Positions 1-6,179 of a stretch of DNA of 6,781 nt are shown here, piece after piece. A program made the translations under genes and the position numbers. This DNA comes from an uncultured Pseudomonadales bacterium (GTDB lineage Bacteria; Pseudomonadota; Gammaproteobacteria; Pseudomonadales; Porticoccaceae). Numbering within the stretch: position 1 is the stretch's first letter; every line of letters starts with the position of its first letter. The notes below the pieces were generated by a model. It did not search any database. It was given only the letters and a program-made list of their open reading frames with translations, and was not told the origin of the DNA. The DNA lies in NCBI GenBank assembly GCA_937998635.1, contig CALLDA010000041.1, positions 1 to 6,781 of the forward strand, in the 5' to 3' direction.

Positions 1-1006
1 CCCCGCCGAAAGCCCGTTGTTGCTGTTTCGCCAGGGCATGGCCAACGTGACCTTCCAGCCCGGCATAGAACACTTTGTCTACAGCTGCTTGTTCATTGAG
101 CCAGAGCGCTAGCTCCATGGCATTTGAAGAGTGCGCTTCCATACGTAAACGCATGGTTTCAAGCCCCTTCAAAAACACCCAGGCATTGAATGGACTCATG
201 TTTGGCCCGGCTGAGCGGACAAAGCCCAGCACTTCATCCATCAACTCGGCTCGGCCCAGCGCGACGCCACCCAGACAACGGCCCTGACCATCCAGGTATT
301 TTGTTGCCGAGTGAATAACGATATCAGCACCAAATTCAAATGGCCGTTGCAGGGCTGGTGTGCACAAACAGTTATCAACCACCAATAGCGTATTTGTCTC
401 TTTAGCCAGCGCCGACAGCGCCGTGAGATCACCAACTTCGCAGAGTGGGTTAGAGGGTGTTTCAAGAAATAGTAATTTAGTTTCTGGTCGAATGGCAGCT
501 TTCCAGGCCGACAAATCGCTCAGCGCCACCATGCTTGAGCTAAGGCCAAATTTAGCCAGGTACTTGTTTAACAGCACCGTGGTGGTACCGAAAACATCCC
601 GCGAACAGACAATATGATCACCGCTTTTGAGCAGCGCCAAACAGGTACTCAGAATCGCGGCCATACCGGAGGATGTCGCAACCGCTTGCTCTGCCCCTTC
701 CAGGGCTGCTATTCGCTCTTCAAAATTACGTACCGTGGGATTGGTATAGCGGGAATAGACGTTACCCGCTAGTTCACCACTAAATCGAGCCGCAGCTTCA
801 GCAGCATTGGCGAATACATAACTTGATGTCGTATAAATCGCTTCGCTATGCTCGCCTTCGGGGCTGCGTCGTTGTCCAGCTCGCACCGCCAGGGTGTCGA
901 GGGAGGCATTCTCGAGAGCTGCTTTTAGCTCGTCTCCTGGGCTTAGCTCGCCCCCGGTACTGTCGACTCTATTTTGAGCATTACCAGAATTTGATGATTC
1001 GCTCAT
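1..1006 (-). CDS. metZ: O-succinylhomoserine sulfhydrylase MetZ, C-terminus cut off by window edge
   Basis: MetZ is a cytoplasmic PLP enzyme of the Cys/Met metabolism family. It makes homocysteine directly from O-succinylhomoserine and sulfide, bypassing cystathionine. I translated 335 residues from the ATG at 1006; about 70 C-terminal residues are missing if the length matches the usual ~400. Visible landmarks are the AVRAGQ segment (40-45), the PLP-phosphate motif YSRYTNPT (84-91), SSGMAA (112-117), VFGTTT (138-143), the PLP-nitrogen aspartate in VVDN (D211), and the Schiff-base lysine in SATKY (K236), followed by DGQGR and the SPFNAW segment (271-276). The VFGTT and NCLCTPALQ segments resemble Pseudomonas MetZ more than MetB or MetC. 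The first ~35 residues are a hydrophilic extension slightly longer than the Pseudomonas protein as I recall it. The ATG overlaps the purF stop (ATGA) and has no clear Shine-Dalgarno sequence, so translational coupling is likely. The next in-frame ATG is codon 115, which supports this start. Confidence 0.95.
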   Translation of the reverse strand, partial: MSESSNSGNAQNRVDSTGGELSPGDELKAALENASLDTLAVRAGQRRSPEGEHSEAIYTTSSYVFANAAEAAARFSGELAGNVYSRYTNPTVRNFEERIAALEGAEQAVATSSGMAAILSTCLALLKSGDHIVCSRDVFGTTTVLLNKYLAKFGLSSSMVALSDLSAWKAAIRPETKLLFLETPSNPLCEVGDLTALSALAKETNTLLVVDNCLCTPALQRPFEFGADIVIHSATKYLDGQGRCLGGVALGRAELMDEVLGFVRSAGPNMSPFNAWVFLKGLETMRLRMEAHSSNAMELALWLNEQAAVDKVFYAGLEGHVGHALAKQQQRAFGG

Positions 1007-2541
1007 AGAACCATTTCTCGCGTTGAATTGTGCAAACCGATCACTTCATCGCTATTACTATCGGGATCGCTATTTTTTGTTAGCTTTGCGATATCACTGC
1101 GCTCTCGGGCAAGACCATCCAGATAACTGGCATCGACGTCACCAGTAACATATTCGCCCGTGAATACCGAACAATCAAAATGTTCGATGTGTGGGTTACC
1201 TTCCTTCGCGGAATCAATCAAGTCCTCGATATCCTGGTAGATCAGCCAGTCGGCACCGATGGCCTGAGCCACTTGTTCGACCGTTCGACCATGGGCAATC
1301 AACTCCGTTGCGGCGGGCATATCGATCCCATAAACATTGGGATAACGCACCGGCGGCGCTGCCGAGGCCATATAGACTTTTGCGGCACCGGCATCCCGGG
1401 CCATCTGAATGATTTCACTGGAAGTGGTACCGCGAACAATTGAATCATCCACCAGCAAGACATTTTTGCCCCTGAACTCCAACTTTACCGGGTTGAGTTT
1501 TTGGCGCACAGATTTTTTACGCTGGGTCTGCCCCGGCATAATAAAGGTCCGGCCGATGTAGCGGTTTTTCATAAAGCCTTCGCGAAACTTTAATTGTAGT
1601 GTTTCAGCGATGGCCTGAGCCGATACTCGACTGGTATCGGGAACCGGAATAACCACATCTATGTCATGTTCCAGTTTCGCTCGCTGGATTTTCGCAGCGA
1701 GCTTTTCGCCCATCCGCAATCTGGCTTTATAGACAGAAATATTGTCAATCAGGGAATCTGGGCGTGCAAAATAAACATGTTCAAAAATACACGGGGTTAA
1801 CGCGGTGTTATCGGCGCATTGCTGACTATGGAGCTGGCCATCGTTATCGATGAAGATCGCTTCACCGGGCTTCAGGTCTCTTTCCAGCTCATAACCCAAT
1901 GCGTCAAAGGCCACACTCTCAGATGCCACCATGTATTCAACGCCTTGTATCGTGCGTCGACTACCCAGTACCAGGGGCCGAATGCCCGCTGGATCACGGA
2001 AGGCAAAAAGCCCGTAATTTGCCACAATACCCACCACCGCATAAGCACCACGACAACGTCGATGAACCCGCTTAACAGCGGCAAAAACATCTTCTGCGCC
2101 AGGCTCCAGCTTGCCCTGAAGCTGGAGTTCGTGGGCAAACACGTTAAGCAGTATTTCGGAATCGGAATCGGTATTAACGTGGCGCAGGTCTGACTTAAAA
2201 ACGTGTTCGAGCAATTCCTTTGAATTAGTCAAATTGCCATTGTGGGCCATACAAATGCCGTAGGGCGAATTCACATAAAAAGGTTGAGCCAATGAAGGAC
2301 CCGAACTCCCTGCGGTTGGATAACGCACATGGCCAATACCCACATTGCCGTTCAACCTTTCCATATGACGACGTCGAAAGACATCACTGACCAGGCCGAC
2401 ATCCTTGCGTTGATTCAGCTGGCCGTCCTGGCAGGTCATGATCCCGGCCGCATCCTGGCCTCGGTGCTGCAGCATGATTAAGGCATCGTAAAGCTGCAAA
2501 TTGACATCACTATGGCCAACAATTCCAACCACTCCGCACAT
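1003..2541 (-). CDS. purF: Amidophosphoribosyltransferase PurF
   Basis: PurF catalyses the first committed step of purine synthesis, making 5-phosphoribosylamine from PRPP with glutamine as ammonia donor. The 512-residue length is close to the usual ~505. Residues 1 to about 240 are the class II glutaminase (Ntn hydrolase) domain. Cys2 is the nucleophile exposed when Met1 is removed (MCGVVGIVG), with HVRYPT (R73), HNGN (100-103) and D127 lining the glutamine site. Residues from about 250 to 470 are the phosphoribosyltransferase domain, with PVPDTS (299-304), the flexible-loop region RTFIMPGQTQRKKS (331-344) and the PRPP-binding VLLVDDSIVRGTT (361-373, D365/D366). The mature cysteine sits directly at the start, so this is the E. 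coli-type enzyme without propeptide; I see no Bacillus-type iron-sulfur cysteine set. The last ~30 residues are polar and Ser/Asp/Asn-rich. The gene lies 11 nt after cvpA, and its TGA overlaps the metZ ATG. Confidence 0.98.
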   Translation of the reverse strand: MCGVVGIVGHSDVNLQLYDALIMLQHRGQDAAGIMTCQDGQLNQRKDVGLVSDVFRRRHMERLNGNVGIGHVRYPTAGSSGPSLAQPFYVNSPYGICMAHNGNLTNSKELLEHVFKSDLRHVNTDSDSEILLNVFAHELQLQGKLEPGAEDVFAAVKRVHRRCRGAYAVVGIVANYGLFAFRDPAGIRPLVLGSRRTIQGVEYMVASESVAFDALGYELERDLKPGEAIFIDNDGQLHSQQCADNTALTPCIFEHVYFARPDSLIDNISVYKARLRMGEKLAAKIQRAKLEHDIDVVIPVPDTSRVSAQAIAETLQLKFREGFMKNRYIGRTFIMPGQTQRKKSVRQKLNPVKLEFRGKNVLLVDDSIVRGTTSSEIIQMARDAGAAKVYMASAAPPVRYPNVYGIDMPAATELIAHGRTVEQVAQAIGADWLIYQDIEDLIDSAKEGNPHIEHFDCSVFTGEYVTGDVDASYLDGLARERSDIAKLTKNSDPDSNSDEVIGLHNSTREMVL

Positions 2542-2549
2542 CGGGACAA

Positions 2550-2553
2550 CCTC
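2550..2553 (-). promoter_or_regulatory. purF ribosome-binding site touching the cvpA stop codon
   Basis: On the minus strand GAGG ends 8 nt before the purF ATG. Its first G is the last base of the cvpA stop codon (TAGAGG). Ribosomes ending cvpA would therefore finish on the purF initiation site, which suggests coupled translation and supports the assigned purF start. Confidence 0.75.
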
Positions 2554-3059
2554 TAATGAAATCGATCAAAAAATTCAGAAACCCACTCAAAAATCATTGT
2601 TGCGGTTTCTCTTGCCCAACCTTCAAACCGTAAGAATTCGGGTATCAACAGGGATTCATGCCACCATAGATCCTGGTCAACGGGCAGGACACTGGGCGCC
2701 AGAATCAGCGCAATCAGCACCACGACAACGCCCCTCGCAGCACCAAATATAATACCGAGCAGGCGATCAGTGCCGCTGAGACCTGTAGCCAGGATTAACT
2801 TGCCCAACAAGTAATTAATCAAGCCGCCAACAATTAACACACCAACAAATAATATCAACCAGGCGACCAGCAAGCGCAGCGAAAGTGTGTCGATAAGATC
2901 GACCAGCCAGGGCGCGAGACGCTGGTAAAACAACATGGCCACCAAGACCGCAGATATCCATGCCACCAGCGACATCGCTTCTTTTACAAAGCCTCTAATC
3001 AGACTGATTAGTACCGAGATACCCAGTATCGCCACAATAGCCCAGTCGGCCCAATTCAC
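2553..3059 (-). CDS. cvpA: CvpA family inner-membrane protein
   Basis: CvpA is a small inner-membrane protein, named in E. coli for its role in colicin V production and more recently linked to envelope and bile-salt tolerance. Its biochemical activity is not established. The 168 residues contain about four hydrophobic segments: roughly 5-21, 28-46, 62-86 and 101-123. Family-typical residues are RGFVKE (22-27) after the first segment and TDRLLGIIFGAARG (97-110) before the last. The C-terminal ~40 residues are amphipathic and Trp/Phe-rich, without further membrane spans. The start is GTG at 3059-3057, with GGAG 8 nt upstream, and it places the first hydrophobic segment right at the N-terminus as in the family. 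The gene precedes purF, the classic cvpA-purF pair; the reason for that linkage is unknown. No E. coli PurR-type operator (ACGCAAACGTTTGCGT) is visible upstream. Confidence 0.93.
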   Translation of the reverse strand: MNWADWAIVAILGISVLISLIRGFVKEAMSLVAWISAVLVAMLFYQRLAPWLVDLIDTLSLRLLVAWLILFVGVLIVGGLINYLLGKLILATGLSGTDRLLGIIFGAARGVVVVLIALILAPSVLPVDQDLWWHESLLIPEFLRFEGWARETATMIFEWVSEFFDRFH

Positions 3060-3067
3060 AGCTCTAT

Positions 3068-3071
3068 CTCC
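3068..3071 (-). promoter_or_regulatory. cvpA ribosome-binding site (supports GTG start)
   Basis: GGAG on the minus strand, 8 nt before the GTG at 3059. No ATG lies nearby in the same frame, so this site decides in favour of the GTG start. Confidence 0.65.
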
Positions 3072-3105
3072 ACTCTCTCAATGCCCGCTGTTTCGTTAAT
3101 ACAAC

Positions 3106-3139
3106 GACTGCGGGGCCTAACAGGCCGATCGCGTCAGTC
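3106..3139 (-). other. Imperfect hairpin in the cvpA-purF leader
   Basis: Read on the minus strand, GACTG (3139-3135) pairs with CAGTC (3110-3106). CG (3133-3132) pairs with CG (3112-3111), and GGCCT (3126-3122) pairs with AGGCC (3118-3114) around a GTT loop. An A bulge and an internal loop of CGATC opposite C separate the stems. That is 12 base pairs in 34 nt. No T-run follows on either strand, so it is not an intrinsic terminator. It could be a leader RNA structure or processing site, or it could be chance. The outer stem overlaps the possible -10 at 3136-3141, so a transcript starting there would lack its 5' arm. Confidence 0.35.
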
Positions 3140-3165
3140 TAGCAAAAAAAGTCTATTCTGGTCAG
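3136..3165 (-). promoter_or_regulatory. Possible extended -10 promoter for cvpA-purF-metZ
   Basis: On the minus strand an extended -10, TGC-TAGACT (-10 at 3141-3136, four of six matches to TATAAT), lies 18 nt after CTGACC (3165-3160, four of six matches to TTGACA). The -35 overlaps the stop codon of the SPOR gene. A T7 run falls in the spacer. The predicted start site near 3128 gives a leader of about 70 nt. It would let purine genes be transcribed apart from accD-folC. The call rests on a consensus match by eye only. Confidence 0.3.
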
Positions 3166-3695
3166 GGTTCAAAGCGCAGCAAGAGGGTCTTGAGCTTATA
3201 TTTTTGCTCAATCGCCGTTTTCTCATCAAGCATATCCTGTTTCAAAATTTTAGGTCCCACATAGACTCGATGAATAGTCTTACCTTTGGTAGTGGATGCT
3301 CTCGAATAGGCTTGATACTGGTTGGCCAGTAATTTATTTGTCAGTGACTCAGCCTTGTCGGAGTCACTAAAACTGGCCACCTGTAATATCCACGCTACTG
3401 GCAAGCCTTCATCGCTTAAACCCGGGGCCTCCTGCTTCAAACGACTTTGCGTCTCGGGATTGCTTTCTGCCTCATCACGGCTGCTATTAAAACGAAACAT
3501 CTGCTCCGCTGTTTTTACGTTTTGCTTACCGGCGGCTGCCTGGGGTTCGGCTATTTCGACCGGTATGATCTCCGGTCGATCTGGAATCTGGGTGCGCGTA
3601 TCAACCACATACTCGCCACCAAAGTCGAGGAGCATGGGCAGCAAAATAACGGCTAAAGCTGTTAATACCAGCGCCCCCACTATTCTCGGGCTCAT
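3162..3695 (-). CDS. dedD: DedD-like SPOR-domain cell division/envelope protein
   Basis: SPOR domains bind denuded peptidoglycan glycan strands at the division septum. DedD is a single-span inner-membrane SPOR protein that helps cell constriction in E. coli. The 177 residues show one N-terminal membrane anchor (about 5-23, RIVGALVLTALAVILLP) after only four residues, then a polar, Pro/Glu/Gln-rich periplasmic linker (about 25-97). A C-terminal SPOR domain (about 99-177) begins AWILQVASF, continues KAESLTNKLLANQYQAY and includes HRVYVGP. Topology is N-in, C-out. The slot between folC and cvpA is where dedD or its Pseudomonas counterpart sits, which supports the symbol, although the linker is too variable to prove orthology. 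The cytoplasmic stub is shorter than usual for the family. No in-frame upstream start exists before a stop codon (TAA) five codons upstream, and AAGG lies 10 nt before the ATG. Confidence 0.85.
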   Translation of the reverse strand: MSPRIVGALVLTALAVILLPMLLDFGGEYVVDTRTQIPDRPEIIPVEIAEPQAAAGKQNVKTAEQMFRFNSSRDEAESNPETQSRLKQEAPGLSDEGLPVAWILQVASFSDSDKAESLTNKLLANQYQAYSRASTTKGKTIHRVYVGPKILKQDMLDEKTAIEQKYKLKTLLLRFEP

Positions 3696-3750
3696 TGTTT
3701 CATTGCCTTACTTACGCCACCTAAGCCTGTCTTTTCTTTCATCGAGCAAT

Positions 3751-5085
3751 TTATCCATCAAGCAGTTGCAGGCCTTCGGACACCATATAAAAAGAACCGA
3801 AAACCACTAAAACATCATTGTCGCTCATTTGTTCAACGACCGATAGCCAGCCTTTTTCAACACTGCCGTAAATATGTGGCGACAGGTTAAAAGCTTCGAG
3901 TTTAGCCGCAATATCCTTAGCACTTGCTGCCCTGGCTGCAGCTTCCAGCTCGCATACATGCCACGAATCAATGTCGGACAATAGCGGCGATATCATGCCA
4001 TCAATATCTTTGTCCGCTAATGCGCCAAATAAGCCATAGACTTTGTTTGTATTTGTGGTTTTAAGGTACTCATCGAGCTTTTCAGCCAGCAAGCATGCGG
4101 CGGCTGGGTTGTGGGCAACATCCAAAATAACCGGGTGGTGACCGAAGTGAGCTTGTTGAAAGCGACCGGGAAGGCTGGTTTCGGTAAAGGCTCGGCCAAC
4201 TGTCTCCTGACTCGGCGCTCGCCCCAAACACACCAATGCCTGCACGGCACACAAAGCACTATCCCTCGGCAACTTCGGCCTGGGTAAACCTCGGTAGTTA
4301 AATACCTGGCCACTAGTATCAGTGCAAACCAGATCCAGTGCCGAAACGTCTTGTGAACCTATCTCTTCTGAACAATAAAAAGCCTCTGTTCCCAACATGA
4401 AGCCCAGCGCGTTGATGCCTTTAAGATAAGCCAGCAGCGACCGAGGTGGGTCGATATCCCCGCAGACCAGCGGTCTACCTCGACGGGCTATGCCGACTTT
4501 TTCAACACCGATGCTTTCTCGATCGTTACCTAGCCAGTCCTGGTGATCAAGATCAATTGAAGTAACGACTGCGACATCTGCATTAACAATATTAACCGCG
4601 TCAAGACGGCCACCAAGGCCAACTTCAAGCAAGGCAATATCGACGGCTTGCTGTTTAAAAACCCACAGAGCTGCCAGGGTTCCAAATTCGAAATAGGTAA
4701 GACTTATATCGCCCCTTGCCACTTCGATCTCTGCAAAAGCAGCACAGATCAGCTGATCGTCTACGGGTTTGGCATTGATTCGGATACGTTCGTTATAGGT
4801 GGACAGATGGGGGGAGGTAAAAGCGCCGACCTTATTTTCATCAGCCCCCAAGCTTTCATCAGTCAGTAACATCGCTTCGAGCAAGGCAACGCAGGAGCCT
4901 TTACCATTAGTACCTGCGACGCTGATTACCTGCCTCGCGGGTACCAGGAGATCAAGTCGCTCGGCCACCTGTGAGATCCGATCAAGGCCGAGATCAATAG
5001 CCCTGGGATGACGCGCCTCAAGCAGCGTCAGCCATTCACTCAGTGAGATTTTTTTCAGGATTATCCTCGGCGCCCATTTCAGCAC
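3751..5085 (-). CDS. folC: Bifunctional folylpolyglutamate synthase / dihydrofolate synthase FolC
   Basis: FolC is a cytoplasmic ATP-dependent Mur-ligase-family enzyme. It joins glutamate to dihydropteroate to make dihydrofolate, then adds further glutamates to folates. The frame gives 444 residues, near or slightly above the usual ~420-430. Visible motifs are the P-loop GTNGKGS (58-64), TSPHLSTYNERIRIN (90-104), EVGLGGRLDAVN (154-165), SIDLDHQDWLG (176-186), VEKVGI (194-199, the lysine that is carbamylated in E. coli), LPGRFQ (305-310) and DVAHNP (322-327), the last in the C-terminal glutamate-ligase domain. The family homology starts at about residue 14 (SLSEWLTLLEARHPRAIDLGLDRI region). 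The only usual start codon ahead of that is GTG at 5085, which overlaps accD by 50 nt and has a weak ribosome-binding site, so the exact start is uncertain. The gene is followed 55 nt later by the SPOR gene. Confidence 0.95.
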   Translation of the reverse strand: MLKWAPRIILKKISLSEWLTLLEARHPRAIDLGLDRISQVAERLDLLVPARQVISVAGTNGKGSCVALLEAMLLTDESLGADENKVGAFTSPHLSTYNERIRINAKPVDDQLICAAFAEIEVARGDISLTYFEFGTLAALWVFKQQAVDIALLEVGLGGRLDAVNIVNADVAVVTSIDLDHQDWLGNDRESIGVEKVGIARRGRPLVCGDIDPPRSLLAYLKGINALGFMLGTEAFYCSEEIGSQDVSALDLVCTDTSGQVFNYRGLPRPKLPRDSALCAVQALVCLGRAPSQETVGRAFTETSLPGRFQQAHFGHHPVILDVAHNPAAACLLAEKLDEYLKTTNTNKVYGLFGALADKDIDGMISPLLSDIDSWHVCELEAAARAASAKDIAAKLEAFNLSPHIYGSVEKGWLSVVEQMSDNDVLVVFGSFYMVSEGLQLLDG

Positions 5086-6001
5086 TTATATCAGCAGCTT
5101 CCGGCTCAGCTGCAGGTTCAACAGCACTGGAATTATTTTGCTCGGGTTCCTCTCGCCCAGTGAACTTACTGAGCAAACTGGCCACCGTGTCACGCATATC
5201 GAGACGCGATACGATCATATCAATGGCCCCATGTTCGAGCAGGAATTCACTTCGTTGAAAGCCAGGTGGCAGCTTTTGCCGAATGGTTTGTTCAATAATG
5301 TTAGGTCCGGCAAACCCGGCTCTGGCACCTGGCTCAGCTATGTTAACGTCCCCCAGCATAGCCAGGCTGGCGGAAACCCCGCCGTAAACTGGATCAGTCA
5401 TAACCGAGATATAGGGTATACCCTGTTGACTTAGCCGTTCCAGAATGGCGCTGGTTTTTGCCATTTGCATCAGTGAGATCAGAGCCTCCTGCATCCGCGC
5501 CCCGCCAGTGGCTGAGAAGCAAATCAGAGGTATGTTTTCTTCAAGACAGAGTTTTGCTGCCTGGGTGAATTTTTCACCTACTGCGTAACCCATCGAACCA
5601 CCATGGAAGGCAAATTCAAACGCGGTCACCACCACCGGGATAGTTTTCAACTCACCCCGCATCGCAATCAGGGCATCCCTCTCACCCGTGCTTTTTTGTG
5701 CGGCGGATAGCCTGTCCTTATATTTTTTTACGTCCTTAAATTTCAGCCTGTCGATAGGCTCTATATCAATACCTAGTTCTTCACGATTATCGTCATCCAG
5801 AAAAACATCAATCCGCCGCCGTGCGCCAATACGTAAATGGTGATCACACTTGGGGCAGACATCCAGGTTTCGTTCTAGCTCAGGTTTATACAGGGGGGCA
5901 CTACAACGAGGACACTTCTCCCATAAACCCTCGGGAACCGTACCGCCTTCCCTTTTTTTAGTCGCCAAACCACTTGGTTTAATTCTATCTAGCCAGCTCA
6001 T
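5036..6001 (-). CDS. accD: Acetyl-CoA carboxylase carboxyltransferase subunit beta AccD
   Basis: AccD forms the carboxyltransferase of acetyl-CoA carboxylase with AccA. It moves the carboxyl group from biotin on AccB to acetyl-CoA, making malonyl-CoA for fatty acid synthesis. The protein has 321 residues against 304 in E. coli. It opens with MSWLDRI, then a four-cysteine zinc ribbon (C30, C33, C49, C52: CPRC and CPKC). The crotonase-fold carboxyltransferase domain runs from about 60 to 282, with FHGGSMGYAVGEKF (132-145), SATGGARMQE (163-172) and VYGGVSASLAMLGD (205-218). The glycine pairs supply the oxyanion holes. The extra length is a Glu/Ala-rich acidic tail (284-321). In E. coli the zinc ribbon also binds accA/accD mRNA; that is known for the family, not shown here. 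AGGA lies 7 nt before the ATG, and a promoter candidate lies upstream. The gene end overlaps the folC start. Confidence 0.98.
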   Translation of the reverse strand: MSWLDRIKPSGLATKKREGGTVPEGLWEKCPRCSAPLYKPELERNLDVCPKCDHHLRIGARRRIDVFLDDDNREELGIDIEPIDRLKFKDVKKYKDRLSAAQKSTGERDALIAMRGELKTIPVVVTAFEFAFHGGSMGYAVGEKFTQAAKLCLEENIPLICFSATGGARMQEALISLMQMAKTSAILERLSQQGIPYISVMTDPVYGGVSASLAMLGDVNIAEPGARAGFAGPNIIEQTIRQKLPPGFQRSEFLLEHGAIDMIVSRLDMRDTVASLLSKFTGREEPEQNNSSAVEPAAEPEAADISAEMGAEDNPEKNLTE

Positions 6002-6008
6002 TCACTCT

Positions 6009-6012
6009 TCCT
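6009..6012 (-). promoter_or_regulatory. accD ribosome-binding site
   Basis: AGGA (within CAGGAAGAG) sits 7 nt before the accD ATG on the minus strand. It is the best Shine-Dalgarno match in the window and fits accD being the first gene of a transcription unit. Confidence 0.7.
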
Positions 6013-6060
6013 GTTTATTCTTCAAGTAGTAGCCCAAACCCACAGTGCCGAACAGAGCGA

Positions 6061-6088
6061 ATCCTACACACACTGTTCTGACAGTCAA
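6061..6088 (-). promoter_or_regulatory. Candidate sigma70 promoter for accD-folC-dedD and downstream genes
   Basis: On the minus strand TTGACT (6088-6083, five of six matches to TTGACA) and TAGGAT (6066-6061, four of six matches to TATAAT) are separated by 16 nt. The predicted start is near 6053, giving a 5' leader of about 50 nt before accD. It lies in the 178-nt trpF-accD gap, where a promoter is expected. This is the strongest consensus match I found by eye between genes. Confidence 0.5.
6072..6085 (-). repeat. Short palindrome inside the accD promoter
   Basis: ACTGT and ACAGT form perfect 5-bp inverted arms around a 4-base centre (plus strand actgt-tctg-acagt). The palindrome covers the last bases of the -35 hexamer and part of the spacer, a position typical of a repressor operator. 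The half-spacing is too short for a LexA box (CTGT-N8-ACAG). No regulator can be named from this sequence. Confidence 0.3.
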
Positions 6089-6123
6089 TCGCGATCCACA
6101 ACATTAAATACTATTTCTGAAAG

Positions 6124-6145
6124 GCCTTAACTGTTCCCTCAAGGC
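6124..6145 (-). terminator. Weak terminator-like hairpin after trpF
   Basis: On the minus strand GCCTTGA (6145-6139) can pair with TTAAGGC (6130-6124), including one G-U pair, around an 8-nt loop. The sequence that follows is CTTTC rather than a solid T-run. It starts about 35 nt past the trpF stop. It may be a poor intrinsic terminator or attenuating hairpin, so partial read-through from trpF into accD remains possible. Confidence 0.25.
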
Positions 6146-6179
6146 GGCTCGTAGAGCATCTTTTAAGGGTGGCCTCGCC

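Noticed and set aside
1819..2193. 124-codon plus-strand open frame opposite purF
   Set aside because: It is antisense to the conserved glutaminase domain of PurF, shows no recognisable domain, and fits a shadow frame.
3114..3126. GGCCT-GTT-AGGCC stem as an intrinsic terminator after the SPOR gene
   Set aside because: No T-run follows on either strand; the T7 run lies upstream of the stem on the minus strand, which is the wrong side.
3322..3810. 162-codon plus-strand open frame opposite the SPOR gene and folC end
   Set aside because: It spans two real minus-strand genes and the gap between them, and its Ser/Leu-rich product matches no family I know.
5048..5054. A-AAA-AAT slippery-type heptamer near the accD end as a programmed frameshift into folC
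   Set aside because: A -1 shift at this A7 run does not enter the folC frame; folC would need +1. No supporting stem or stop context was seen.
6016..6105. 29-codon minus-strand frame (MLWIAIDCQ...) in the trpF-accD gap
   Set aside because: It runs through the candidate promoter, has no ribosome-binding site, and its composition is unremarkable; most likely chance.
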